A DNA stretch of 43,822 bases. Source: Bacteroides sp. UBA1317. GTDB lineage: Bacteria; Bacteroidota; Bacteroidia; Bacteroidales; Bacteroidaceae. Below, piece after piece: positions 1-9,100 of the stretch. Both the position numbers and the translations under genes were made by a program. The stretch covers positions 1 through 43,822 of the forward strand of contig DBTL01000030.1 of NCBI GenBank assembly GCA_002307035.1, read 5' to 3'. Below the pieces are notes generated by a model. It searched no databases. It was not told the DNA's origin and was given only the letters and a program-made list of their open reading frames with translations. Numbering within the stretch: position 1 is the first letter of the stretch; each line of letters starts with the position of its first letter.

Positions 1-1
1 C

Positions 2-1021
2 TTAAACTTTCATCCCTTTGGCCTCATGTCCCTCTCTCATTATTTTGGCATTCTCCATATAGTAGTCTATGGTCTCCTTCACTTGTGCTTTCCCTTCCGG
101 ACTGTAAATTGCTTCGGCACCACGCTGCGTAATGTAAGATGTTCCATTAAACTTAGTACATTGGCGTCTGTTCCATAAGCGATTCAGTGGAATTCGATCT
201 CCTGCAAGAGTAGCTGCTGTTAGTTCCTTCGGCACAACCGTATATCCGCAACGAACTCCTGTGAATCCTGCTGTTTTAGAAAAACTACGAAACTCGATAG
301 CGCATTTTTTAGCTCCCTTTATCTCGTAAATAGAATGTGGAATATCCGGATTTTGAATATATGCCTCGTATGCTGCATCAAATAAAATAAGTGTATCGTT
401 AGCTAATGCATAATTTACCCACTTTTTTAATTCCTCTTTAGATAATGTCGTTCCTGTAGGATTGTTTGGATAACAAAGATAAAGAACGTCAATTCGCTTA
501 TCGGGGATTTGAGGTATAAAATCATTTTCGCTAGTGCAAGGTATATATACCACATTGCTCCATTTTCCATTTTCTTCTAATGTGCCGGCACGTCCACTCA
601 TCACATTGCTGTCAATATAGACAGGATATATTGGATCGGTTACTCCAACACTGTTATCGTGGCGAAGGATATCGCCAATGTTACCTGTATCGCTCTTTGC
701 ACCATCGCTGACGAAAACCTCTGTCGGGCTAAGATGAATGCCACGAGATGCATAATCGTTCTTAATAATAGCCTCTATTAGAAAATCATATCCTTGTTCC
801 GGTCCGTATCCACGGAATGTGTTTTTGTTGGCCAACTCTTCAACAGCTTTATGCATGGCCTCTATACAAGCTTTTGGTAATGGACGCGTTACGTCCCCAA
901 TTCCCATGCGTATAATGTCTTGTTTCGGATGTGTGATTTTAAATGTATTGACCTTTTTTGCAATGTCCGAGAATAAATAGCTTCCCGGAAGTTTTAAATA
1001 ATGTTCATTAACTAATGCCAT
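2..1021 (-). CDS. dapL: LL-diaminopimelate aminotransferase, C-terminally truncated by an in-frame stop
   Basis: PLP-dependent fold-type I aminotransferase that makes LL-2,6-diaminopimelate directly from tetrahydrodipicolinate and glutamate, for lysine and peptidoglycan. The N-terminus (MALVNEHYLKLPGSYLFSDI), the YPNNPTG motif near residue 184, the D-A-A-Y-E segment near 215 and the PLP-binding lysine K249 in SFSKTAGFTG are typical of DapL. Family members are about 410 residues; this frame ends after 339 at a TAA lying at positions 2-4, so about 70 residues of the C-terminal domain, including the usual substrate-carboxylate arginine, are missing. The sequence beyond the edge is not visible, so a nonsense mutation, a frameshift or a sequence error cannot be told apart. 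It lies about 65 bp downstream of dapF on the same strand, probably in one operon. Confidence 0.88.
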   Translation of the reverse strand: MALVNEHYLKLPGSYLFSDIAKKVNTFKITHPKQDIIRMGIGDVTRPLPKACIEAMHKAVEELANKNTFRGYGPEQGYDFLIEAIIKNDYASRGIHLSPTEVFVSDGAKSDTGNIGDILRHDNSVGVTDPIYPVYIDSNVMSGRAGTLEENGKWSNVVYIPCTSENDFIPQIPDKRIDVLYLCYPNNPTGTTLSKEELKKWVNYALANDTLILFDAAYEAYIQNPDIPHSIYEIKGAKKCAIEFRSFSKTAGFTGVRCGYTVVPKELTAATLAGDRIPLNRLWNRRQCTKFNGTSYITQRGAEAIYSPEGKAQVKETIDYYMENAKIMREGHEAKGMKV

Positions 1022-1086
1022 AATTGTTTTTGTTTTAAGTTTGTCCTACTTGTAGGAATTGTTTTTGTTGGTTAAACTATTATTTG

Positions 1087-1935
1087 TCAGTCGTTTATTT
1101 CTATTTCTCCATCATATACTTTGGTGGCTGGCCCTGTCATTAATACATGTCCGGATTGCTCTTCCCACTCAATTGTTAGTGTTCCACCATCCATGATTAT
1201 ATTCGTTTTTCGTCCGGCTTTATGATTGATGACTGCAGCCACAGCTGTTGCACAAGCGCCTGTACCGCAGGCTTGTGTAATGCCTGAGCCACGTTCCCAA
1301 ACTCGCATTCGTATTTCTTTGTCGTTTAATACCTGAGCAAATTCTACATTGATACGATTTGGGAAAATTGGAAGATTCTCTAACTTTGGTCCTATTTCAG
1401 ATAGGTTAATGCTATTAATATCTTCAATGAAGATCACTAAGTGAGGATTTCCCATTGATATAGCTGTTACAATAACAGTTTCCCGATCAACATCAATAGG
1501 TTGGGATATCATTTCATTTTTTCCTTTTCCCGCAAAGTCTACAAGTTCCAGAGCAGGTGTACCCATATCTACAGTAACAGCAGTTACCGTTTCATTTTTG
1601 ATTTCAAGTTTTAATATTTTAATACCGGAAAGAGTTTCCAAAGATATTTCAGATTTTTCAGATAGGCCTGATTCATATATATATTTTCCAATACAACGAC
1701 TTGCATTGCCACACATCATCGCTTCCGAGCCATCGGCGTTAAATATACGCATATTGAAATCGGCTATATCTGATTTATCTATTAAGACGAGGCCATCGCT
1801 ACCGATTCCTATATGTGGTTTACTCCATTGTATTGATACTTGTTCCGGATTTAGGATGGGGTATTTAGTGTTGTCTACATATATGTAGTCATTGCCCGCT
1901 CCATGCATCTTAGTGAACTTTATCTTTCTTGTCAT
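1087..1935 (-). CDS. dapF: Diaminopimelate epimerase
   Basis: Converts LL- to meso-diaminopimelate, the step after DapL, in the cytoplasm. With the start chosen here (MTRKIKFTKMHGAGNDY) the protein has 282 residues, normal for the family. The two catalytic cysteines are visible as C75 in the MCGNASRC motif and C223 in ACGTGACA; the HGAGNDY substrate loop is at the N-terminus. An ATG 51 bp further upstream (1986) is in frame, but it overlaps the TATATTTG promoter element at 1984-1991, so 1935 is the better start, leaving a leader of about 40 nt. It precedes dapL by 65 bp, so the two consecutive enzymes are probably co-transcribed. Confidence 0.95.
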   Translation of the reverse strand: MTRKIKFTKMHGAGNDYIYVDNTKYPILNPEQVSIQWSKPHIGIGSDGLVLIDKSDIADFNMRIFNADGSEAMMCGNASRCIGKYIYESGLSEKSEISLETLSGIKILKLEIKNETVTAVTVDMGTPALELVDFAGKGKNEMISQPIDVDRETVIVTAISMGNPHLVIFIEDINSINLSEIGPKLENLPIFPNRINVEFAQVLNDKEIRMRVWERGSGITQACGTGACATAVAAVINHKAGRKTNIIMDGGTLTIEWEEQSGHVLMTGPATKVYDGEIEIND

Positions 1936-1983
1936 TTTGAACTTTATTGGTTGGTTGTTGTATCCTTTTGTTTTACTGTATTG

Positions 1984-1991
1984 CAAATATA
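1984..1991 (-). promoter_or_regulatory. Promoter -7 element (TATATTTG) for dapF-dapL
   Basis: On the minus strand this reads TATATTTGC, matching the Bacteroides TAnnTTTG box. Transcription would start near 1977, about 40 nt before the chosen dapF ATG. No clear TTTG at -33 was seen, so the promoter may be weak or use another upstream signal. Confidence 0.55.
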
Positions 1992-2019
1992 CGACGTTTT
2001 GATTGTATTTTATCTAAAA

Positions 2020-2205
2020 AAGCTTTCTTATATCTATTTATTTTATGGAATATTTCATTTTTTAAAAATATAGGCCATTAAAATATTATATTATTGATAA
2101 TTATAGGCTTATTTTTTAATATTGTTATTTTTATAGATGTTTTTGTATATTATTTCTTTTAATATAAATAAAAAAACAGCTTTTTAAGTAGATATAAGAA
2201 AACTT
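2020..2205. repeat. 21-bp inverted repeat flanking an AT-rich 144-bp spacer
   Basis: The arm at 2020-2040 (AAGCTTTCTTATATCTATTTA without its last base fits 20) is matched by the reverse complement at 2185-2205 with 19 of 21 positions identical. The spacer 2041-2184 is very AT-rich and shows no gene. The element sits between the phosphodiesterase stop codon (2208) and the dapF promoter. It could be a small non-autonomous element with terminal repeats or a long-range RNA stem downstream of the phosphodiesterase gene. No clear target-site duplication is visible. Confidence 0.6.
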
Positions 2206-2207
2206 AT

Positions 2208-2972
2208 TTATTTGCTTTTTATGGTTTTTTGCAATAATACAGGCTCATTTGTTGTGATGTAATCGGCTTTATTGCTTATAAGCCATTCAAAGTCTTCGCT
2301 CTTGTTTACTGTCCAAACGTTTACTTTTAGCCCTAATTCATGACATTCTGCTATCCAATTAGGGTTTTTCCTGAAAATATTTAAATGATAATCTGCTCCG
2401 GTAGCCCCAATTTCTTTTAGTTGTTGAGGAGAGAGATTTCCTTCCAAATAAAAAATAGGAGTACCTGCCGGAGCTAAGCGAATAAATTCTTTTATTGCAT
2501 GTAGAGAAAAGCTAATATATTCTATCTTAGTAGTGAGTTCCATACTTTTTACCATTGCTATGATTTTTCTTACAGCTTCGGTTTCGCGCTCTGGTGTGCT
2601 ATGAGCTTTCAACTCTAAAATAAGGCGAGTCTTGAGCGTTTTTCCTTTTTTGAGGTATTGCTCTAAAGTTGGTAAGTTTTCTCCGTTTTTGAGTTTTAAC
2701 GTTACAAGTTCTGCAGAAGGAGTCTTTTCCATGCTTTTACCTTGATAGGAGGAGTCATGATTTACCACTAATTCATTATCTTCTGCAAGCCATACATCAA
2801 ATTCGCTACCATAACAACCTATTGAATCGGCTTTTACAAGAGAAGTAAGGCTGTTTTCTGCAGAAGCATCTGTTTTCCAGAATCCACGATGGGCTATTGT
2901 TTGAGTCTGCGCTATTGCATGATGAGTTACAACGAATAGCGATGCAATAAAAATAATTCTTTGAATCTTCAT
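2208..2972 (-). CDS. Secreted glycerophosphodiester phosphodiesterase
   Basis: GDPD-family TIM-barrel enzyme that hydrolyses glycerophosphodiesters to glycerol-3-phosphate and an alcohol. The N-terminal stretch MKIQRIIFIASLFVVTHHA followed by Ile-Ala-Gln is a signal peptide, so the enzyme should be periplasmic. Right after it come the IAHRG motif, the AENS segment, the E-x-D metal pair and the NHD histidine, the characteristic metal-binding and catalytic set. An in-frame ATG lies 15 bp upstream (2987), but the later ATG gives a better signal peptide and a leader of about 23 nt from the promoter element at 3002-3009. It appears to be a single-gene unit after the asnB terminator. The substrate cannot be read from sequence. 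Confidence 0.87.
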   Translation of the reverse strand: MKIQRIIFIASLFVVTHHAIAQTQTIAHRGFWKTDASAENSLTSLVKADSIGCYGSEFDVWLAEDNELVVNHDSSYQGKSMEKTPSAELVTLKLKNGENLPTLEQYLKKGKTLKTRLILELKAHSTPERETEAVRKIIAMVKSMELTTKIEYISFSLHAIKEFIRLAPAGTPIFYLEGNLSPQQLKEIGATGADYHLNIFRKNPNWIAECHELGLKVNVWTVNKSEDFEWLISNKADYITTNEPVLLQKTIKSK

Positions 2973-3001
2973 AGTTAATAATTTCATTAATTGTTATTAA
3001 A

Positions 3002-3009
3002 CAAAGATA
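3002..3009 (-). promoter_or_regulatory. Promoter -7 element (TATCTTTG) for the phosphodiesterase gene
   Basis: Minus-strand TATCTTTG matches the TAnnTTTG consensus exactly. It begins one base beyond the U-tract of the asnB terminator (3011-3020), so terminator and next promoter abut. Confidence 0.6.
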
Positions 3010-3010
3010 G

Positions 3011-3081
3011 ATAAAAAAAATACAGATGACACAGAATCTACAAATTTGTCATTCATTTGTAATTTCTGTGTCACCTGTATT
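3011..3081 (-). terminator. Intrinsic terminator of the gltB-gltD-asnB operon
   Basis: Arms 3019-3036 and 3064-3081 are complementary at 17 of 18 positions, with a second nested stem (TACAAA 3039-3044 with TTTGTA 3056-3061). On the minus strand the hairpin is followed by TTTTTTTTAT (3020-3011), a classic U-tract. It lies 24 bp beyond the asnB stop. Confidence 0.88.
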
Positions 3082-3104
3082 TGGGATTACGAAATATGCC
3101 TTTC

Positions 3105-4769
3105 TTAATATGCTTCAGTATGTACTCCCTTGACAGCTCTTCCAGATGGTTCATTAATATCTTTGAATGAAGCATCCCATGCTAGAGCTTCAGCAGTAGA
3201 ACATGCTACACTCGGCACGCTTGGTACTGAGCGTGCGGCACTTTGGCTTGGGAAATGTTCTTCGAAAATACTTCTATAATAATACTCTTCTTTACTTCGT
3301 GGAGTATTGATTGGAAATCGGTCATGCGCAAAATCCATTTGTTCATCGCTTACGGCACCGGAAGTAACTTCTTTTAAAGTATCAATCCAATTATAGCCTA
3401 CTCCGTCACTAAATTGTTCTTTTTGTCTCCATGCAACACTAGCCGGAAGCACATCAGCAAATGCCTCACGAACAATTTTCTTTTCGATTACTTTTCCAGG
3501 AGCCATTTTTGCTTCTGGATTAAGCCTCATAGCCACATCCAAAAATTCTTTATCCAAAAATGGCACACGTCCTTCTACTCCCCAAGCGGCTAAACTTTTG
3601 TTTGCTCTGAGGCAATCGTAAAGATGTAACTTACTTATTTTACGTACGGTTTCTTCATGAAAAGACTTTGCATCAGGTGCTTTATGAAAATACAGATATC
3701 CTCCAAATATTTCATCGGCACCTTCTCCGCTAAGTACCATTTTAATACCCATGGATTTAATAACGCGAGCTAAAAGATACATTGGCGTTGATGCACGCAC
3801 AGTTGTTACATCATATGTCTCTATGAAATAAATAACATCGCGAATAGCATCAAGGCCTTCTTGGACAGTATAGTTGATTTCATGATGAACTGTTCCAATG
3901 TAATCGGCAACTTCACGAGCTTTAGATAAATCAGGAGCGTCTTTCAGTCCTATAGCAAAAGAGTGTAATTGTGGCCACCATGCTTCACTTGCTCCGTCAG
4001 TTTCGACTCGTTTTGCGGCATATTTTTTTGCAATAGCAGAGATAACACTGCTATCAAGTCCTCCGCTCAACAAGACTCCGTAGGGTACATCACTCATTAA
4101 CTGTCTTTGAACAGCATCTTCTAATGCATCGTGAACATCGCTAACTTTAGCATCGTTATTTTTAACGGCATCGAACTCTGCCCAGTCTCGCTTATACCAA
4201 GGTTTCATCACACCTTCTTCGCTCCAATAATAATGTCCCGGTAAAAATGGCTCATATTCTTCGCAGAAGCCTTCAAGAGCTTTTAATTCGCTAGCGCAAT
4301 AAACTTTTCCATCTGAGTCTTTACCTATATATAAAGGTATTACTCCAATAGGATCACGGGCAATAAGAAATGCGTCTTTGTCTTCATCATATAAAGCAAA
4401 AGCAAAAATGCCACTTAAATCTTCAAGGAAATCAATCCCTTTATCTTTATATAGAGCTAATATAACTTCGCAGTCTGATCCTGTTTGAAAATCATATCTT
4501 CCTGCATATTTCGCACGAATATCACGATGATTGTAGATTTCACCATTCACAGCAAGAATTTGCTTTTTATCTGGAGAGTATAATGGTTGTCCACCACTTT
4601 GAGGATCAACTATTGATAAACGTTCGTGAGTAAGTATCGCTGTAGGGCCTACGTAAATTCCACTCCAATCAGGTCCACGATGGCGTATTTTTTGCGCCAT
4701 TTTAAGGGCTTTCTGTCTTAGCTCTTTATTCTGTTCTTTTATATTAAATATTCCTGCTATTCCACACAT
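3105..4769 (-). CDS. asnB: Asparagine synthase B (glutamine-hydrolysing)
   Basis: Makes asparagine from aspartate, ATP and glutamine. The protein begins MCGIAGIFN, giving the N-terminal nucleophile Cys after Met removal; the Ntn amidotransferase domain covers about residues 1-190 (NGEIYNH and GSDCE glutamine-site motifs), and the C-terminal synthetase domain carries the LSGGLDSS pyrophosphate loop near residue 236 and the SGEGADEIFGGY motif. Its 554 residues match the E. coli AsnB length. It is the last gene of a minus-strand operon, 47 bp after gltD, and is followed by a strong terminator. Linking it to glutamate synthase couples asparagine formation to the enzyme that recycles glutamine nitrogen. 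Confidence 0.96.
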   Translation of the reverse strand: MCGIAGIFNIKEQNKELRQKALKMAQKIRHRGPDWSGIYVGPTAILTHERLSIVDPQSGGQPLYSPDKKQILAVNGEIYNHRDIRAKYAGRYDFQTGSDCEVILALYKDKGIDFLEDLSGIFAFALYDEDKDAFLIARDPIGVIPLYIGKDSDGKVYCASELKALEGFCEEYEPFLPGHYYWSEEGVMKPWYKRDWAEFDAVKNNDAKVSDVHDALEDAVQRQLMSDVPYGVLLSGGLDSSVISAIAKKYAAKRVETDGASEAWWPQLHSFAIGLKDAPDLSKAREVADYIGTVHHEINYTVQEGLDAIRDVIYFIETYDVTTVRASTPMYLLARVIKSMGIKMVLSGEGADEIFGGYLYFHKAPDAKSFHEETVRKISKLHLYDCLRANKSLAAWGVEGRVPFLDKEFLDVAMRLNPEAKMAPGKVIEKKIVREAFADVLPASVAWRQKEQFSDGVGYNWIDTLKEVTSGAVSDEQMDFAHDRFPINTPRSKEEYYYRSIFEEHFPSQSAARSVPSVPSVACSTAEALAWDASFKDINEPSGRAVKGVHTEAY

Positions 4770-4816
4770 AGTTTTCTTATTTGGGGGTTATTGATTTATT
4801 TATTTTTTGCGCAATC

Positions 4817-6157
4817 TCATTTATTAAAAAATGCATCAATCTTGCTAACCATGATCTTGGCATCAGCCATAGCTCTTACGACGAGGCTGGGTCCGTTTAC
4901 AAAATCTCCGGCTAAGAAAACATTTTTAGGAAATTGAGGAATTTCCGGTTTCAGAAATCCCATAGCTAGTAATACCAAATCAGCTTCAATAATTTCAGTC
5001 TTTCCAGTTGGTTTCATTGTAGAACGTCCTCCATTCGTAGACGGTATCCATTCAACTTCTTCTATTTCAACACCTGTTACTTTTCCATTTTTTCCAATGA
5101 ATTGGTTGGAAGTGAGACTCCAACGACGAGTACATCCTTCTTCATGGCTAGTACTGGTCTTTAGTACTAGAGGCCATTGTGGCCAAGGTGTAGCATCATT
5201 ATGTCCTACAGGAGGCTGCGGCATGATTTCTATTTGAGTGACACTTTCAGCTCCTTGGCGAACGCTTGTACCAATGCAATCAGAGCCCGTATCTCCACCA
5301 CCAATCACTAACACTTTTTTACCTTTGGCATTGATTAGTTTATCTTTTGGGAAAGTTGCGCCTTCCAAAATGCGGTTTTGCTGGCTCAATATTTCAAGAG
5401 CAAAGTGAATGCCTTTTAATTCACGTCCCGGAATAGTTAAGTCTCTTGGTGTTTCTGCTCCAATGCAAAAACAATATCCATCAAATCCTGCCGGTAGTTT
5501 TTGAAGGTCTATTTCAATGCCCATCTCAAATAATATGCCTTCTTCCTCAAGGATTCTGATACGGCGATCAATAATATTCTTATTCAATTTAAAGTTTGGA
5601 ATGCCATAGCGCAACAAACCTCCCGGAGCTTCTGCCTTATCGAATAAAGTCACTAGATACCCTTTGTGATTCAATCTGTTTGCAGCAGTTAGGCCAGCAG
5701 GGCCAGCACCAATAACTGCTATTTTCTTGCCATTTCTCTTGGGAACTATGGCTTTGATATATCCTTCACGAAAAGCAGCTTCTACAATAGATGCTTCATT
5801 TTCGCGGATAGTAACGGGTTCGTCAGAAGATAACTTGAGCACACAACTTTTTTCACAAGGTGCCGGACATATCCGCCCTGTAAATTCAGGGAAATCACAT
5901 GTTGAAGAAAGTATGTCATAAGCCTCTTTCCAATTTCCTCTATATAGTGCATCTTGCCATTCTGGTTGCTTGTTAGCAACTGGACAAGCCCAATGACAGA
6001 ATGGTATACCGCAGTCCATGCAACGTGAAGCCTGTAGTCTGCGATCATTTGTATTCAAAGTTTGTTCAACTTCGCCAAAATCCGTTATTCTTTCGTGGAT
6101 AGGCCGATAACCAGCCTCTTGTCTCTGTATTTTTAGAAAAGCTTTAGGATCTCCCAT
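4817..6157 (-). CDS. gltD: Glutamate synthase small (beta) subunit, NADPH-dependent
   Basis: Supplies electrons from NAD(P)H through FAD and iron-sulfur clusters to the GltB subunit. Near the N-terminus two groups of cysteines (C-M-D-C-G-I-P-F-C and C-P-A-P-C-E-x-x-C) form the 4Fe-4S region; the FAD Rossmann motif IGAGPAGL is near residue 150 and the NAD(P)H motif VIGGGDTGSD near 288. The length is 446 residues, and the segment between MGFLKPE and NVFLAGD is only a few residues long, about 25 shorter than in E. coli GltD. It lies 41 bp after gltB in the same operon. Confidence 0.95.
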   Translation of the reverse strand: MGDPKAFLKIQRQEAGYRPIHERITDFGEVEQTLNTNDRRLQASRCMDCGIPFCHWACPVANKQPEWQDALYRGNWKEAYDILSSTCDFPEFTGRICPAPCEKSCVLKLSSDEPVTIRENEASIVEAAFREGYIKAIVPKRNGKKIAVIGAGPAGLTAANRLNHKGYLVTLFDKAEAPGGLLRYGIPNFKLNKNIIDRRIRILEEEGILFEMGIEIDLQKLPAGFDGYCFCIGAETPRDLTIPGRELKGIHFALEILSQQNRILEGATFPKDKLINAKGKKVLVIGGGDTGSDCIGTSVRQGAESVTQIEIMPQPPVGHNDATPWPQWPLVLKTSTSHEEGCTRRWSLTSNQFIGKNGKVTGVEIEEVEWIPSTNGGRSTMKPTGKTEIIEADLVLLAMGFLKPEIPQFPKNVFLAGDFVNGPSLVVRAMADAKIMVSKIDAFFNK

Positions 6158-6198
6158 AATATATTTCCTTTCAAAATTCTTTTGTACTGTGGCTTGTT

Positions 6199-9100
6199 TT
6201 AATAATCTCTCTGCATATCAGCTATTTTTTGCTGTAATTTACGCATTTGTTCTTCTTGCAGAACTTTTTTGTATTCTATTGGCACTATCTGAATAAACTC
6301 ATCAACATAATGTCCCCAGTCATCAAGCATTGTACGTGCCAGTTTTGAACCGGTATATAAATAATGTTGGCGTATCAGTTCATGCAGTTCTTTTCTATAG
6401 CTAGCTTCCTCAATGAGAGAGAGCTCTACCATTTCCATATTACAGAAGAAATCGAAATTTCCTTCTTTATTCCAGACATAAGCGACACCACCACTCATAC
6501 CTGCGGCAAAATTCTTTCCTGTTTGTCCCAGAACTACTACACGACCTCCTGTCATATATTCGCAGCAGTGATCACCAACACCTTCAACGACGGCTATTGC
6601 GCCTGAATTACGAACAGCAAAACGTTCACCAACTCGTCCATTTATATATACTTCACCCGAAGTTGCACCATAGAGCAGGGTATTGCCTGCAATTGTATTG
6701 TGTTCAGCTTCAAAATTACTTCTAACTGGAGGTAAGAGGGCAATGCGTCCGCCACTTAGTCCTTTCCCCAAATAGTCATTGGCTTCACCTTCAAGTTTAA
6801 AATTCACTCCCGATACAAGGAATGCTCCGAAACTTTGTCCAGCGGATCCTTTGAATTTTACACTTAAAGTATGCTCTGGAAGTCCTTTTTCTCCATGCTT
6901 GATTGCAATGGCCCCAGACAACATAGCTCCAACAGCACGATCAGTATTGGCTATGGTATATTCTAATGACATTTCCTTAGCGTCTTCTATAGCGGCACTA
7001 GCAGCATGAATGATTTCTACATCTTTTACCTTTGAGATAGCATGATCTTGATTCGTCATGTGACGAAGCGAAGCCTTATTATCTATGCGTACTAATAATT
7101 TAGAAAAATCGAGCAAGGAATGTTTTTCAATATTATCTTCAGCTTTACGTTCTATCAGATCAGTACGTCCGATAATATCATCCAATTTTTCAAATCCCAT
7201 CTCTGCAAGATGTTCACGAACGTCTTCTGCTAAATAATTAAAGAAATTTACCAAATATTCACTTCGTCCGCGAAAACGTTTTCTGAGTTCCTCATTTTGA
7301 GTAGCGACACCAACAGGGCAGGTATTCATGTGACATTTGCGCATCATGACACAACCTAGTACAATGAGTGCAGAGGTTGCAAATCCAAACTCTTCAGCTC
7401 CTAACATAGCCATTATTACAATGTCACGGCCTGTCTTTAGCTGGCCATCTGTTTGCAATTTAATCTGTCCGCGTAGCCCGTTTAACACTAAAGTTTGTTG
7501 AGTTTCACTTAATCCTAACTCTGGGGAAATTCCTGCATAACGAATAGAAGAAGCTGGTGATGCACCCGTTCCTCCTTCGGCGCCAGAGATAACGATCAAG
7601 TCAGCTTTTGCTTTTGCTACTCCGGCAGCAATAGTACCTACGCCTGTTTCTGCCACAAGTTTAACGCTTATTACAGCTTTTGGGTTAACGTTTTTAAGAT
7701 CAAAAATAAGTTGAGCTAAATCTTCAATCGAATAAATATCGTGATGTGGGGGAGGAGAAATCAAAGAGATCCCAGGTATGCTATGTCTTGTTTTAGCAAT
7801 GACTTGATCCACTTTGTACCCAGGTAGTTGTCCTCCTTCTCCCGGTTTTGCTCCCTGTGCTACCTTAATTTGAATTTCATCTGCGTTAACCAGGTATTCC
7901 GTAGTAACGCCAAAACGCCCTGATGCGACTTGTTTGATTGCACTTCGTAGGCTTGATCCGTCTTCACGTGGAATGAAGCGCGCAGCATCTTCTCCACCTT
8001 CACCAGTATTGCTTCGGCCATGTATCTTATTCATTGCAATAGCCATAGCTTCGTGAGCTTCTCTACTAATAGAACCGTATGACATGGCTCCTGTAACGAA
8101 GCGCTTCATAATATTTTCTACAGGTTCTACTTTATCTATGCTGATTGGTTTACGTTTATAATCTAAGAAATCGCGCAAAAAGGTAGAAGATTCTTTTCCA
8201 TCAACTATAGCTGCGTATTCTTTGAATTTCTTATAGCTTCCAAGGCGAGTGGCTAGTTGCAATGTACTTATAGTCTCCGGATTCCATGCGTGGTATTCTC
8301 CATCCTTTCTATAAGCATATATACCTTTATTAATAAGTTGATCATCGATGATTTCAGATTCAAATCCGTTATCATGGAAAGTTATAGCATCCTTAGCAAT
8401 TTCTTCTAGGCGAATGCCACCAATGCGAGAACCTATTCCTCCAAAATAAGTGCTACTTAATTCTTCACTTAACCCTACTGCCTCAAAAATTTTGGCTCCA
8501 CGATAAGATCTTATTGTGCTAATTCCCATTTTGCTAATAATCTTCAGCAACCCTTTGCAGATTGCTTTGATATAATTTTTCTCGGCAGTGGCATAGTCCA
8601 ATTGGATATCTTTGTCGCTTACTAGTCTATCAAGGATAGCAAATGCCATGTATGGGTTAAGCGCACTTGCTCCAAATCCTAAGAGAAGAGCTGCATGCAT
8701 TACTTCACGTATTTCGCCTGATTCTACAACCAGAGCTGTTTGCACACGTTTTCCTACAGAAATGAGGTGATGGTGCACTGCACTTACAGCTAATAATGAT
8801 GGAATGGCGGCATGTGTAGCATCTATGCTACGATCTGTCAATACGATGTAATTTACCCCTTCAGAAACTGAATCTTCAGCTAATTTGCAGAGCTCAGCTA
8901 AAGCTTCTTGCAGACCAGTTTTCCCCTTTGATACTTCAAAAAGCATAGGCAACTTTACTGTTTTGAAGCCTTTATAGCGAATGTTACAAAGAATATCAAG
9001 TTGCGTATTGCTTAAAATAGGATGATTGAGGCGCACCATTTTGCAATGGCTTTCATTTGGTGTCAGAATATTCATTCCAACTGCGCCAATATATTCAGTG

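Noticed and set aside
1936..1986. Longer dapF with 17 additional N-terminal residues
   Set aside because: The upstream ATG overlaps the -7 promoter element, and the added residues do not resemble DapF.
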